Positions 17,128 to 27,372 are shown, counted from the first letter of the stretch. The stretch: DNA of 62,286 nucleotides from Bacteroidales bacterium (GCA_016707705.1 JADJHD010000024.1:1-62286); one strand, 5' to 3'. Made by a program: numbers and translations. The notes: a model not told the origin generated them from the sequence alone.

Positions 17128-18645
17128 ATGATTAAGATATTCCCGGTTGAGGCTATTCGCAAGGCCGATGCCTATACCATTGAAAACGAACCGATTTCAT
17201 CCATTGACCTGATGGAAAGAGCTGCTTCCAGCTGCATTGACTGGCTTGACACAAGGCTTTTCCTTGACAAACCAGTGTTCTATATCTATTGCGGTCCTGG
17301 CAATAATGGTGGTGATGGTCTCGCCATTGCCAGAATGCTGACTGATAAGGGCTACACTGTTCATATCGCTGTTCCGGGTGAATCAACGGAGTACTCAACT
17401 GATGCCAGGTTGAATCTTGAAAGGCTCAAGGAAAAAGGAATAGCAACTTCAGGCTATGATGAGGCTTTGAAATGGACTCCGGCATCAGAGGATGTTGCAA
17501 TTGATGCATTATTCGGATCAGGATTATCAAGGTCAGTCGGAGGAAACTACAAGGAGTTGATTGTGGGATTCAATAGGCTGAATTGCATTAAGATAGCCAT
17601 TGATATTCCCTCAGGTTTATTTGCTGATAAAGCAATTTCGAAAGGTGATGCTGTGGTAAAAGCTGATTACACCTTGAGTTTCCAATTCCCGAAACTGGCG
17701 TTTTTCTTTCCTGAAAATGATGAATATATAGGTGAATGGAGCATTCTGCCGATAGGTTTAGACGAGTCGTTTATTGAATCAGAACCCAGCACACATTACT
17801 TTCTTGATAAATACTCTATCCACAAACTTTTAAGGCCCAGGAATAAATTCTCTCATAAAGGAACTTTTGGCCATGCCCTGCTGATTTCAGGTAGTCTTGG
17901 AAAAATGGGTGCAGCAATACTCTCATCAAGGGCTGGACTCCGTTCCGGTTGCGGACTTCTCAGTGCACATGTTCCTCGTTGTGGTTATGAGATTATGCAA
18001 GTATCTGTTCCGGAAGCAATGATTTCCATTGACAAGGAGCATGACAGCTGTTCCGGAATCCCTGATCTTTCCCCCTATTCTGCAATCGGTGCAGGCCCAG
18101 GTATGGGACAATCGAAGGAAGCAGGTAATTGCATCAAATTATTGCTTCAGGAGGCTAAAGTTCCATTGGTACTGGATGCAGACGCCATTAATATTCTTGC
18201 AGACCAGAAGACCTGGCAAGCATTTATCCCGGCTGGAACGATATTAACTCCTCACCCAAAAGAGTTTGAAAGACTGGCAGGCAGAACCTCCAGCTGGTCA
18301 GATCGCCTTCAGTTGCTTAAGGAATACTGCATCAAACAAAAGGTTTACATTATTCTGAAAGGCAGCTATTCAATTGTATGCACTCCCGCAGGGCATTGTT
18401 ATTTCAATTCAACGGGAAATCCGGGCATGGCAACCGCAGGCAGCGGCGATACACTTACCGGAATAATCCTGGGATTGCTTGCACAGCAGTATACTCCGGG
18501 AGATGCATGTTTGTTGGGGATGTACCTTCATGGATTAGCCGGTGACCTTGCCAAGGATAAGACTGGCAAGGAAGCTCTGTTAGCAAGTGATATCGTTGAT
18601 TCCATTGGTGCAGCATACCTAGACCTGCATGATTACTGGGAATAA
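17128..18645 (+). CDS. nnr: Bifunctional NAD(P)H-hydrate epimerase / ADP-dependent dehydratase
   Basis: The 505-residue fusion repairs hydrated NAD(P)H. The N-terminal YjeF_N half (1-215) has SIDLMERAA, CGPGNNGGDGLAIAR and AIDIPSGL; it epimerises R and S hydrates. The C-terminal carbohydrate-kinase-like half (from 235) has GHALLISGSLGKMGAA, TPHPKEFERLAG and the catalytic loop GNPGMATAGSGDTLTG; it dehydrates the S form using ADP. Domain order and length are standard. It is a single gene with its own -7 box and a terminator immediately after its stop. Confidence 0.94.
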   Translation: MIKIFPVEAIRKADAYTIENEPISSIDLMERAASSCIDWLDTRLFLDKPVFYIYCGPGNNGGDGLAIARMLTDKGYTVHIAVPGESTEYSTDARLNLERLKEKGIATSGYDEALKWTPASEDVAIDALFGSGLSRSVGGNYKELIVGFNRLNCIKIAIDIPSGLFADKAISKGDAVVKADYTLSFQFPKLAFFFPENDEYIGEWSILPIGLDESFIESEPSTHYFLDKYSIHKLLRPRNKFSHKGTFGHALLISGSLGKMGAAILSSRAGLRSGCGLLSAHVPRCGYEIMQVSVPEAMISIDKEHDSCSGIPDLSPYSAIGAGPGMGQSKEAGNCIKLLLQEAKVPLVLDADAINILADQKTWQAFIPAGTILTPHPKEFERLAGRTSSWSDRLQLLKEYCIKQKVYIILKGSYSIVCTPAGHCYFNSTGNPGMATAGSGDTLTGIILGLLAQQYTPGDACLLGMYLHGLAGDLAKDKTGKEALLASDIVDSIGAAYLDLHDYWE

Positions 18646-18647
18646 TG

Positions 18648-18678
18648 AAAAATGCCCGAATTGAGTCCGGGCATTTCT
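18648..18678 (+). terminator. Terminator between nnr and parE
   Basis: A 9-bp perfect stem (AAATGCCCG and CGGGCATTT, 9-nt loop) sits three bases after the nnr stop and in front of the convergent parE end. Confidence 0.75.
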
Positions 18679-18699
18679 CAATATTCATTTACGTCAGGA

Positions 18700-20586
18700 T
18701 CAGGCTACCACAGCCGCTGCAGCTTCCTTAGCTTTCGCCTGAGGAAGGACATCCTCTTCAAGTCGCAGGTTATCAATGATAAACCTCTGTCGTTCAGGGG
18801 TATTTTTTCCCATATAGTATGACAGGATAGCATCTATCTCTCCACTATGTTTCAGAATAACTGGATCCAGTCGCATGGATGGTCCAATGAAATGGCGGAA
18901 TTCATCAGGGGAAATTTCGCCGAGGCCTTTGAATCGGGTTATTTCAGGATTCGGACCCAGCTCATTAATGCTTGACACTCTTTCCTCATCGGAATAGCAG
19001 TAATTTGTTTTCTTCTTATTACGAACCCTGAACAAGGGAGTCTGAAGGATATACACATGTCCACCCTTCACCAGATCAGGAAAGAACTGCAGGAAGAAGG
19101 TTAAAAGCAGAAGACGAATATGCATACCGTCGACATCGGCATCAGTTGCAATCACGATATTGTTGTAGCGAAGGTTTTCGATATCGTCCTCTATATTCAA
19201 AGCTGATTGAAGCAGATTGAATTCCTCATTCTCATAAACCACCTTCTTGGTCATACCATAGCAGTTGAGAGGTTTACCCTTCAGACTGAATACTGCCTGA
19301 GTATTAACATCCCTGCTTTTAGTGATGCTTCCGCTCGCTGAATCACCCTCAGTAATAAAGAGTGTTGTTTCAAGACGGCGTTCATCATTGGAATTGTAAT
19401 GTACCCTGCAGTCGCGCAGTTTCTTGTTATGCAGGCTGACTTTCTTAACGCTTTCCTTGGCCAGTTTCTTGATGCTGGCTAGATCCTTTCGTTCCTTCTC
19501 ATTCTGAAGAATCTTCCTGTACAAGGCTTCTGCAACATCTGCATTCATATGCAGGTAGTTATCGAGGCGCTTTTTCAGGATATCGGTAACAAACTTATTT
19601 ACAGTCACTCCACCCGGTTCAATATGGGAAGAGCCAAGTTTAGTCTTGGTTTGGGATTCGAACACCGGCTCAGAAACCCTGACACTTACAGCTGCTATTA
19701 CTGAAGAGCGGATATCTCCTGGTTCAAAATCCTTATTGTAGAATTCTCGGATTGTCTTGACGAATGCTTCACGGAAAGCTGCCAGATGGGTTCCACCCTG
19801 AGTGGTATGCTGTCCGTTAACGAATGAATAATACTCCTCCCCTGATTGCCTTGGAGAGTGGGTAAAGGCACATTCAAAATCGTCTTCCTTGATATGGATA
19901 ATCGGATAGATAACGGAGTTTCCGTTATTCACCCTGCTGAGCATATCCATGAGACCATTACGTGCAACGAAACGCTGTCCGTTGAGGTAAATCACCAAAC
20001 CATTATTCAGGTAGCAATAATTCCAGAGCATTTGCTCGACGTACTCAGGAATAAAATGGTAATTCACAAACAGAGATTCATCCGGTGTGAAGGTTATCAT
20101 TGTACCATTTCGATGTTCAGTCGGCTGCTCCCCTGTTTCATGCACTACTTCACCCTGAGCGAATTCTGCCGTATTGGTCTTGCCATCCCTGAAAGCCTGA
20201 GCCGTAAAATGGCTGGACAATGCATTAACTGCTTTTGATCCGACACCATTCAGTCCGACAGCCTTTTTAAAGACTTTTGAATCATACTTGGCGCCGGTGT
20301 TCATTTGTCCGACACATTCAATGAGTTTGCCAAGAGGAATCCCGCGACCGTAATCCCTAACGCTTACAGTATGCTCCTTGATTACAACTTCAATTGAGCG
20401 GCCATGACCCATTACAAACTCATCGATGGCATTGTCAATGATCTCCTTTAAAAGAACATAAATACCATCATCGTGTGATGAGCCATCACCAAGCTTGCCA
20501 ATATACATTCCGGGGCGTTGCCGGATATGTTCATTCCAACTTAAGGACCTGACACTGTCCTCATTATAGTTTCCTTGTGTTTCCAT
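18700..20586 (-). CDS. parE: DNA topoisomerase IV subunit B (GyrB/ParE family)
   Basis: The type IIA ATPase subunit has the GHKL motifs EIIDNAIDEF, DYGRGIPLG and GLNGVGSKAVNALS, the transducer lysine region QTKTKLGS, and the toprim motifs FITEGDSASG and ATDADVDGMH. The compact toprim end without the GyrB insertion favours ParE. I start at ATG 20586 rather than an upstream frame to 20619, because the -7 box TATATTTG lies between them. The C-terminus ends in an Ala-rich AKEAAAAVVA. The partner ParC is not adjacent, which is unusual for this phylum. Confidence 0.9.
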   Translation of the reverse strand: METQGNYNEDSVRSLSWNEHIRQRPGMYIGKLGDGSSHDDGIYVLLKEIIDNAIDEFVMGHGRSIEVVIKEHTVSVRDYGRGIPLGKLIECVGQMNTGAKYDSKVFKKAVGLNGVGSKAVNALSSHFTAQAFRDGKTNTAEFAQGEVVHETGEQPTEHRNGTMITFTPDESLFVNYHFIPEYVEQMLWNYCYLNNGLVIYLNGQRFVARNGLMDMLSRVNNGNSVIYPIIHIKEDDFECAFTHSPRQSGEEYYSFVNGQHTTQGGTHLAAFREAFVKTIREFYNKDFEPGDIRSSVIAAVSVRVSEPVFESQTKTKLGSSHIEPGGVTVNKFVTDILKKRLDNYLHMNADVAEALYRKILQNEKERKDLASIKKLAKESVKKVSLHNKKLRDCRVHYNSNDERRLETTLFITEGDSASGSITKSRDVNTQAVFSLKGKPLNCYGMTKKVVYENEEFNLLQSALNIEDDIENLRYNNIVIATDADVDGMHIRLLLLTFFLQFFPDLVKGGHVYILQTPLFRVRNKKKTNYCYSDEERVSSINELGPNPEITRFKGLGEISPDEFRHFIGPSMRLDPVILKHSGEIDAILSYYMGKNTPERQRFIIDNLRLEEDVLPQAKAKEAAAAVVA

Positions 20587-20596
20587 AGTCTGGCCG

Positions 20597-20604
20597 CAAA
20601 TATA
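20597..20604 (-). promoter_or_regulatory. -7 box for parE
   Basis: Reads TATATTTG on the minus strand and ends 10 bases before ATG 20586. The predicted leader is nearly absent, and the box fixes the start codon. Confidence 0.55.
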
Positions 20605-20818
20605 ATTCAAATGGACCATTGAAACAGCTATGAAACGTGAGTTTTAGGAACAAGTTATGCACAGGAGCCTGTTCCTTTCAGGGCAAAATCAACATTAAAA
20701 TCAGAGTATGGAAAAGAGATTAAAATTTCGTGATCAGGCAAAAAAAGAGTCAGCAAATCATCACTGAAAAGCAGAATTTTAAGTCAAGAAAATAATTGTG
20801 GTAAAATAAGATTATCAG

Positions 20819-21775
20819 TTACTTATGCAGAAGCCAGCAATCAGGGAAGCGGACTTTCAATTCCTTCATCCTGCTTTTTGCTTTAGCTTCGGTTGGATAA
20901 GAGCCTATTGAGATGCGGAATTTACCTTGCAGGGTAACAAGAATTATATCCTTATACCCTTCCAGTTTGAGCTCTGCGATTTTTTCCCTGGCAAGCTGTT
21001 CTGTTTTAAGGCTGGCTACAATAACATAGAAGGGATTATCACTTGATGCCGGGGTCTGTTTAACCTGTGAGATTTCAGCAGGTTTTGCTTCTGTTTCTGA
21101 AGGTTTTCTCCTTTCGGCAGCAGGAACTACATTTGGATTTACATTTCCCTTCTTCATGGATTGAACCAATGTATCCGAACCACAAATACCAATATCCATC
21201 AGAACATCCTGCTTATCTCCAAGCCAGATAAGTGCATATCCGTCCTTTATTGAGACTCCTATTGCCTTCCATGATTTCGACTGCCATTTTCCCTTGCCGA
21301 GAAGCATTTCCCTTGAGGCATCAAGTTGTTTCCAGGATTCATAAGCTTCATAGGCTGTTGCTGACTCCTCTTCCCAATATACAAGTTCAAAACCAAGGCC
21401 TGAATAAGAAGTTAATTCAGAGGGTTTATTATTCATGCAGCGTGTTGAAGAAGGATCCTTTCCATTACAGCATGCTGACCATTTACCGTTGCTGCTCCAG
21501 CTATTCAGAGTACAGCCCTGATCCTGTGGCTTCCAGCTAATCAGATCTTCAATATGAGTACGTGCAACAATGCAGAGATTTCCTGACAAAGGAAGTATGG
21601 CAAGCTTATTCTGCTTTCGCATATCATTGATAAGGTTGTAGAGCACCATTTCGTCCTGGGTGAGACAAATCCCTTGCTCGCCTTTACCTTCCTTACGGGA
21701 GACATCAGACTGTGCCGATGCAGTTATAGTGGTGAGGAAAAGCATGAAGGCAAATGCCAGGATAATCTTATTCAT
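20819..21775 (-). CDS. Secreted CAP-like domain protein with C-terminal SPOR domain
   Basis: From ATG 21775 the protein has a signal peptide (IILAFAFMLFLTTITASAQS). A CAP/SCP-like domain follows (LYNLINDMRKQNKLAILPLS and ARTHIEDL near residues 45-85) with several cysteines, then a Pro/Ala/Lys linker and a SPOR domain (NPFYVIVASLKTEQLAREKI to the end). SPOR domains bind denuded septal peptidoglycan. The CAP domain is divergent and its role is unknown. The start overlaps the stop of the upstream TfoX-like gene by 8 bases, which supports ATG 21775 over 21811. Confidence 0.72.
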   Translation of the reverse strand: MNKIILAFAFMLFLTTITASAQSDVSRKEGKGEQGICLTQDEMVLYNLINDMRKQNKLAILPLSGNLCIVARTHIEDLISWKPQDQGCTLNSWSSNGKWSACCNGKDPSSTRCMNNKPSELTSYSGLGFELVYWEEESATAYEAYESWKQLDASREMLLGKGKWQSKSWKAIGVSIKDGYALIWLGDKQDVLMDIGICGSDTLVQSMKKGNVNPNVVPAAERRKPSETEAKPAEISQVKQTPASSDNPFYVIVASLKTEQLAREKIAELKLEGYKDIILVTLQGKFRISIGSYPTEAKAKSRMKELKVRFPDCWLLHK

Positions 21776-22046
21776 AGTGGTCTGCTTTTTCAAGTAAGCG
21801 GAAAAGTTCAAGGAGTTCCAGTTTGGCAGAAGGGTCGAGATCGTGCCACCTTATACCCCGGATTGCTCCTTCAATGGCATAAAGTGTATTAATGCATGCT
21901 GCAGAATCATTAGCCCGGACAAGTAAAAATGCCCTCCAGCTGCCTAGTTCCTTTAGCATAGCCGGCGATGAGATGCCAGCAGTTTCGAGTTTCTTTTGCA
22001 GGACAAAGCCAAGATTTTTCATCCGGGAAAACCCATTCTCATCCAT
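21768..22046 (-). CDS. Stand-alone TfoX/Sxy C-terminal domain protein
   Basis: Only 92 residues, made of the helix-hairpin-helix-like TfoX C-terminal domain: MKNLGFVLQKKLETAGISS, MLKELGSWRAFLLVR and LYAIEGAIRGIRWHDL. The N-terminal TfoX domain found in competence regulators is absent. Stand-alone versions are common and of unknown function. A second start at 22022 (MKNLGF) is possible. It overlaps the CAP-SPOR gene by 8 bases. Confidence 0.78.
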   Translation of the reverse strand: MDENGFSRMKNLGFVLQKKLETAGISSPAMLKELGSWRAFLLVRANDSAACINTLYAIEGAIRGIRWHDLDPSAKLELLELFRLLEKADHYE

Positions 22047-22186
22047 CTGAAAGCTCTTATTTCTTCATTAAGTGCAGCCCTGACAATAGCATTGAAACAG
22101 AGTGTAAAGATAAATTTATTCAGGCTTTCAGCAAAAAATCAATTAAATCGCCATTACAGTTAACGGTGAAATAGCTTAACGGATTG

Positions 22187-23614
22187 TCAACGAACAATAA
22201 ACAATTTGATAAATGCCTTAGTATGTTGCCATCCATTCACTTTCCGGAACCCGGGATCTTTGCCTTTGTCAATGTCGAGAATCAATTTCTTCATGTAATC
22301 AATCAACATTGCTTCCCCTTCGTAGTTGATAAGATTCGCATCATCAGCAGGCTTGTGGTATTCCTTTTCAAGTCCGGTTGTAAAATAAAGTACAGGGATT
22401 CCATGCTTCAAAAAGGGATAATGATCGGAATAAGCCGGACCTCCCTTGACTTTAACCAATTTCATCGTCCTGGAAGGATTATTCCTGATTAGAGGCTTCC
22501 ACATTTTTGAAGAAGCCATTCCCTGAATCAAAACACGCTTTTTCCCATTCCAGTTGAATCTGCCAACCATATCCAAATTGAGCATCCATGCAACCGAAAG
22601 TTCTTTAAAAAGATCGCTGTTGCAGAAATGAGCAGAACCAAAAAGCCCTTTTTCCTCAGCGGTAAAGGCAATAAACATGTAATTGTACTTTAATCCCTTC
22701 TCTGTTTTAAGCTGCCTTACCAGTTCAATAACAGCAGCTGTTCCGCTGGCATTATCATCAGCGCCATTATGAATATTGGGGTCGCCATCCTTTGGATCCA
22801 AGTTACCAGGTACTCCTACATGGTCAAAATGTCCACCGATAACCACAGTCCGGCTTGCACCGTTATCCATAAAACCGATGACATTATAGGCTGTTTTGCG
22901 TTTCCTTTTAATCTCAGCCTTGATCGATACAGGGGGCATGTCCCCTTTTGTGAGGGAAGCTGCTATCGCCTTGGATACATAAAATACCGGAATTTTTGAG
23001 GCTGGAAGGGAATCGGGACTGAAGAGTCGTTTTGAGAAATCTTTCTGGTCGGCATTATACAGCAATAATGCAGAAGCTTTGATAGTATCTGCCTCCTGAA
23101 GAGCCTTGCCAAGTCCTTCACGACCAGTATACCCAAGTTTTTTAAGGTTAATCATCAGGATTAATTTCCCAAATGGAACATCAGTTTCTTCGGTTGCCGA
23201 TAATCCGGGATTAAACTCAATAACATTGCCAGCGAAAACAGAACCATTGGCCGATGCCGGTATTGCCCCAAAATCCCTGGATTGAATAAAAGATTTCCCA
23301 TCAATTGTAAGTTTGCACTCACCGTAGGAATAATCACCGAATTCAAAGGGTTGAAGGAAACCTTTTTCAGAATTATGATACGGTTTTAATCCTGTTTCCC
23401 TGAATTGCTCTTCAATGTATCGGGCTGCATTAAGTTCAGCAGGAGTACCGGCTTCTCTTCCAAACATGCTGTCATGAGCAAGGGCTCCTATATCCAATGT
23501 AAGATTTTTGACCGATTGCGACAGGTCTGACTGAGCCCTGGATGTTAAAAAAACGACCAGAAGTATTGCCAGCAAAGAGATTTTTCGAAATCCTTTAATA
23601 TAGATTATAGCCAT
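22187..23614 (-). CDS. M28 family zinc metallopeptidase, secreted
   Basis: A 475-residue protein from ATG 23614 with a signal peptide (ISLLAILLVVFLTSRAQS). A PA-like insert lies at about residues 130-215. The M28 catalytic motifs are VIGGHFDHVG, NGADDNASGTA, FIAFTAEEKGLFGS, LNLDMVGR and GPAYSDHYPFLKHGIPVLYF; these supply the zinc ligands His, Asp, Glu, Asp and His. Family members are aminopeptidases that act on peptides in the periplasm or outside. The upstream start at 23638 would put charged residues before the signal peptide and is less likely. Confidence 0.9.
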   Translation of the reverse strand: MAIIYIKGFRKISLLAILLVVFLTSRAQSDLSQSVKNLTLDIGALAHDSMFGREAGTPAELNAARYIEEQFRETGLKPYHNSEKGFLQPFEFGDYSYGECKLTIDGKSFIQSRDFGAIPASANGSVFAGNVIEFNPGLSATEETDVPFGKLILMINLKKLGYTGREGLGKALQEADTIKASALLLYNADQKDFSKRLFSPDSLPASKIPVFYVSKAIAASLTKGDMPPVSIKAEIKRKRKTAYNVIGFMDNGASRTVVIGGHFDHVGVPGNLDPKDGDPNIHNGADDNASGTAAVIELVRQLKTEKGLKYNYMFIAFTAEEKGLFGSAHFCNSDLFKELSVAWMLNLDMVGRFNWNGKKRVLIQGMASSKMWKPLIRNNPSRTMKLVKVKGGPAYSDHYPFLKHGIPVLYFTTGLEKEYHKPADDANLINYEGEAMLIDYMKKLILDIDKGKDPGFRKVNGWQHTKAFIKLFIVR

Positions 23615-23808
23615 GGGAGGATAAAATTCTTTTCTCAAAATTGAATTAACAAAACCTTGAATACAACTGTCTTAAAAAAGCATTTGATTTAGAAACCCGA
23701 ATTTAACTCTATTTTGACGTCCGGCAATTCAAATGCATGCAATTTCACTATTTTTGGTCACTTAAAACCCCTTCTCTATCTTTACCTACCAATTTCTGAA
23801 AGGTCTGC

Positions 23809-24600
23809 ATGGAAAAAATTAGAAAAAGTTGGAAAGCAATCAGGATGATCCTGGGTAATCCTCGACTCCTGAACCTGGTGCTTGACGACAATGAAAACTG
23901 GAAGAGTTACATTGCCAAAAAATATGCAGGCCAAACTACTTTGAATAAAATAAGTTTCGTAGATATTTTCGGTGAGTTTGAAGGTATTGTCAGTCCTTAC
24001 ACTTTTCTTGATGGTGGCTCCATGGTAACTGACCTGCTGCTCTTGCGCAAACTTGCTTCCCGTTTTGAAGACTGTTCCTATTTCGAAATAGGAACCTGGA
24101 GAGGTGAAAGTGTTGCCAATGTTGCCCAGGTGGCAAAGGAATGCTTCACCGTAGACCTTCCGGATACCGATAAGAAGAGGATCGGAATGACTAAGGAGTA
24201 TATAGAACAGCATGGAATACTTTCAAAATCATTCAAAAATGTCACACATCTGAAGGAGAATTCTATGCATTTCGAGTTCGGGACTCTTAACAGGAAGTTT
24301 GATCTGGTATTTATTGACGGAGATCATCACTACAATTCTATAATGAATGATAGCAGTGAAGTGATGAAATACCTCTGTCATGACAATACAATTATTGTGT
24401 GGCATGATGCCTGCTATAATCCGGAAAAGCCAAGGCATGAAGTAATTGCTGCTATTCTTGACAGCACACCAACCCGGATGCATGATAATATCTTTCATGT
24501 CGAAAACTCCCTTTGTGCTGTCTATCTTCCGGGATTCAGCTCAAAGACTGCTTCCGTTCAAAGCTCATTCGAGTTGAATGTAAAAGTCAGCCGTAAATAG
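23809..24600 (+). CDS. Class I SAM-dependent methyltransferase, glycan-cluster type
   Basis: A 263-residue protein with the Rossmann motif SYFEIGTWRGESVANVAQ near residue 98 and the acidic motif FDLVFIDGDHHYNSIMND. That is the Methyltransf_24/CmcI-like pattern common in polysaccharide and cell-surface clusters. The substrate is unknown. The flanking flippase and glycosyltransferase genes suggest a role in glycan decoration. Its 3' end would overlap the flippase gene by 36 bases once that gene's frameshift is corrected. Confidence 0.78.
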   Translation: MEKIRKSWKAIRMILGNPRLLNLVLDDNENWKSYIAKKYAGQTTLNKISFVDIFGEFEGIVSPYTFLDGGSMVTDLLLLRKLASRFEDCSYFEIGTWRGESVANVAQVAKECFTVDLPDTDKKRIGMTKEYIEQHGILSKSFKNVTHLKENSMHFEFGTLNRKFDLVFIDGDHHYNSIMNDSSEVMKYLCHDNTIIVWHDACYNPEKPRHEVIAAILDSTPTRMHDNIFHVENSLCAVYLPGFSSKTASVQSSFELNVKVSRK

Positions 24601-25903
24601 AAGGAGTTTATTCTGAGTCAGCTTTGCCTTGCTTTGCAGCAAACCCTTTAAGTTCCTTTTCAGTTCGGAAAAATCTGACACTGAAGGAATCATTTCCCGA
24701 ATTGCTCCGGGATATTCTTTCCTGAAGTAAAGCAGGAACATGAGGCTTGTCAGGAAGTAAGAAATGGAAGTAGCAATACCAGCACCATAAACCGAAGCAG
24801 ACTGGAATCAGGAGGAAATACAGTATTGCAGAAAAACCTAAACCCAGGGCAGAAACCGTAGTGTTTCTGTAGTATCTGCCTGTTCCGGAATAATAATGTC
24901 CAAGAAGTATAGAAACGTTATAAATCAGAATCCCGGGCAGTAAACTCCATATTACTGGCCTCACACCTTCAAATCCGGTTCCGAATACAAGAGTATAGAA
25001 AGAAACAGGCAGTAAAGCCAATGGAATTATCAGCATTAAACTAAGCAGGGTTCCACCTTTGATCAGTTGCACCGACATTCGGGCAGATCTGGTTCTGTCA
25101 TCGGAATTGGACACCCAGGAGTATTGAACCACAGCCATGCTTTTAGCAACCAGCCATATGGATTCAGCTATTGAGACGCCGTTGCTGTAGACTCCAACTG
25201 CTGCCAGACCATTATACTCCTCCAAAACATAATAGCTTAACCTGAAACTAAGCAGTTGGGTGATATGGGCAACCTGATTCTGAAATCCAAGCCTGATCAT
25301 CTGGCTAATTACTCGCTTGTAATCACTTAAAGCTGAGATAAACGGAAAATCAATTAATTTACGGATGAGGAAAAGACTCAAGGCAAGACATGCACCGATG
25401 GATATGTACAATGATATGATGTAATCTTGTATGCTTGCGGCTCCATTCATGGCAAATGTCAGAAACAGAAACAGCATCAATAATACTGACTGAAGCAAAA
25501 CAAGGTAGTTTGATGCAATGATTTTCTGCTTCCCTACGAGTAAATTTGAATGGATGCTCAGGAAAGCACTCATGAGTGAGAGCAGGACAATATGCAGGAT
25601 ATATGCATGATCAACCAGTCCGGTAACATATAGAAGAACATAGGAGAAAGCAGCGATCAGAACCGACCATGCATAGGATGGCAGCAGTAGCAATGAAACC
25701 CTGAACCGCGGAACAAGATAAACAAGGGTGGCTCCTCCTACCAGATTTGAAAAGATCAGAATAAAGCTGATTGTAGTGAGGATAATGCTCTGGGTTCCTT
25801 TACCGCTTGGCCCCAGATATTGGGAAAGTAATATCGCAATAAGAAGATTTATCACTGCTGAAAAAGCACGGAAACCAAATGTATGTAGGACTTTTTTCAG
25901 CAT
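24565..25903 (-). pseudogene. Polysaccharide flippase (Wzx/MATE-like), frameshifted near its 3' end
   Basis: From ATG 25903 the frame encodes a 12-14 helix Wzx-like flippase that moves lipid-linked oligosaccharides across the inner membrane: FGFRAFSAVINLLIAILLSQ, LGPSGKGTQSII and FRLSYYVLEEYNGLAAVGVY. After LIPV, near 24802, the given frame turns into nonsense ending at 24608. Dropping one base restores SASVYGAGIATSISYFLT, a typical flippase helix, and the frame then runs to TGA at 24565-24567. So the gene has a +1 indel. Whether this is decay or a sequencing error cannot be told here. No homopolymer is present at the site. Confidence 0.8.
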
Positions 25904-25957
25904 GCTTCTTAACGGGAAAATTGATTCTACGATTGTATGGTATGTACCCTCTTGAAA

Positions 25958-27172
25958 CTAAACGCGTGATTTTAAGGTTGTGTTGCCCAGGACCTTTTGA
26001 TATACAGCAGAAATCTGCTTGCCGATCACTTCCTTGCTAAAATGATTCAATGCATATTGCCGGATCACTTCAGGCTGATAACGTTCGGAATGCTCAAGCA
26101 TAGTTTCAATAGCATCAAGAAGGGCATTCTCGTCGCCGGATTCAAGAAGTATTCCAAGTTGGGGGTGAATATGTTCCGCAATCCCTCCAACATTGGTAGA
26201 AATGAAAGGAACACCACAGGCAAAACTTTCAGGAATCACCACCGGTAAGTTCTCGTAACGACTGAACATCAACTGAAATTGAGCTTTCTGCATTAGTTTA
26301 ACCAGTTCAAGATTCTCCTTAAGTCCGGTAAACTGGACGAATGCATCCTTTAGTCCAAGTTTTTCGGCATAGGATACCAATTCCCTGAAATGAATCCCAT
26401 CACCTACCATTATGCATTTCCAATCCTGCCTCTTTTCAGATAGTTTTTTCAGGACATTAAGAATCCCTGAAATATTTTTTTGCTTGTCGTCGAAGCATGA
26501 AACATGCAGGAACATTCGTTCCCTTTCGGCTGGTGGAAGCGGAAAAGGCTGAAACAAAGAAGTATCAACAACGTTCGGAATCACGACATAATTGGAATTT
26601 GTCAGTCCATGTGACTCCATTGCCCTTTGAAGGTTCAGGGTAACAGGCAAAACTGCGGATGAGTTTCTAACAACGAGTCTGCTAACCCATTTCCTGATAC
26701 TTCCCTTGAATGAATCCATTCCCGGAAGATAGCGGGTCCAGTGCTCTGTTATCACGTACGGAATCCCCTTGAAGAACTTAAGGAACAAGGCAACCATCCC
26801 ACAGCGCGTGAGCACGTTAACATGGGTAAGTGCCGGGGTTGGCATTGTTTCCCTGAGTATGCGATAGCCTTTCAGGTGAGCCCTAAAAAAGCGGAAGAAA
26901 TTCAGCAGTGAATCCAGTTTTGCAATTCCTGTACGAAATGCTCTGGCATAGACGATTACCTCAGTGATTCCATCGTTATGGAAAGCTTCAATCTCGTATG
27001 CTGATTTTATTTTATTGAAATCGGTATGCACATAAAGCACAGATACCTGCCATTCCTTAGCAACCGAGAGAGCGTGCCTTCTGATGAACAGTCCGGGCAT
27101 GGGGTCATAGCGATTGGGATACCAACGCGGCAGATAAAGGACATGCTTTCCGGGTTCAGTCTTGGTTGTCAT
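25958..27172 (-). CDS. GT4 family glycosyltransferase
   Basis: The protein has two Rossmann-like domains. The N-terminal part has HVLYLPRWYPNRYDPMPGLF and the acceptor-side motif YVITEHWTRYLPG. The C-terminal part has NVVDTSLFQP, MVGDGIHFRELV and the donor-binding motif SRYENLPVVIPESFACGVPF with its EX7E pattern, followed by NVGGIAEHI. GT4 enzymes transfer sugars from nucleotide donors with retention. I prefer ATG 27172 (MTTKTEPGKH) over 27214. Together with the flippase and methyltransferase it forms a small surface-glycan cluster. Confidence 0.88.
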   Translation of the reverse strand: MTTKTEPGKHVLYLPRWYPNRYDPMPGLFIRRHALSVAKEWQVSVLYVHTDFNKIKSAYEIEAFHNDGITEVIVYARAFRTGIAKLDSLLNFFRFFRAHLKGYRILRETMPTPALTHVNVLTRCGMVALFLKFFKGIPYVITEHWTRYLPGMDSFKGSIRKWVSRLVVRNSSAVLPVTLNLQRAMESHGLTNSNYVVIPNVVDTSLFQPFPLPPAERERMFLHVSCFDDKQKNISGILNVLKKLSEKRQDWKCIMVGDGIHFRELVSYAEKLGLKDAFVQFTGLKENLELVKLMQKAQFQLMFSRYENLPVVIPESFACGVPFISTNVGGIAEHIHPQLGILLESGDENALLDAIETMLEHSERYQPEVIRQYALNHFSKEVIGKQISAVYQKVLGNTTLKSRV

Positions 27173-27372
27173 AAATGGAATAACTTCCAAAAGTAAGGAA
27201 TTAGGGGGAAACAATGGGCAGGCAAAAGTCAGGTGATGGTCAGCATGTGATATACGAACGTCAAGGACATTTTGATCTAAGGTTCATTTGTGCTAATTGC
27301 AAGTGTATTTCTCGCAGATATTTACAGCTAAAACACTGATTTCCGCATATTTATATTCCACAACTCCCAACA

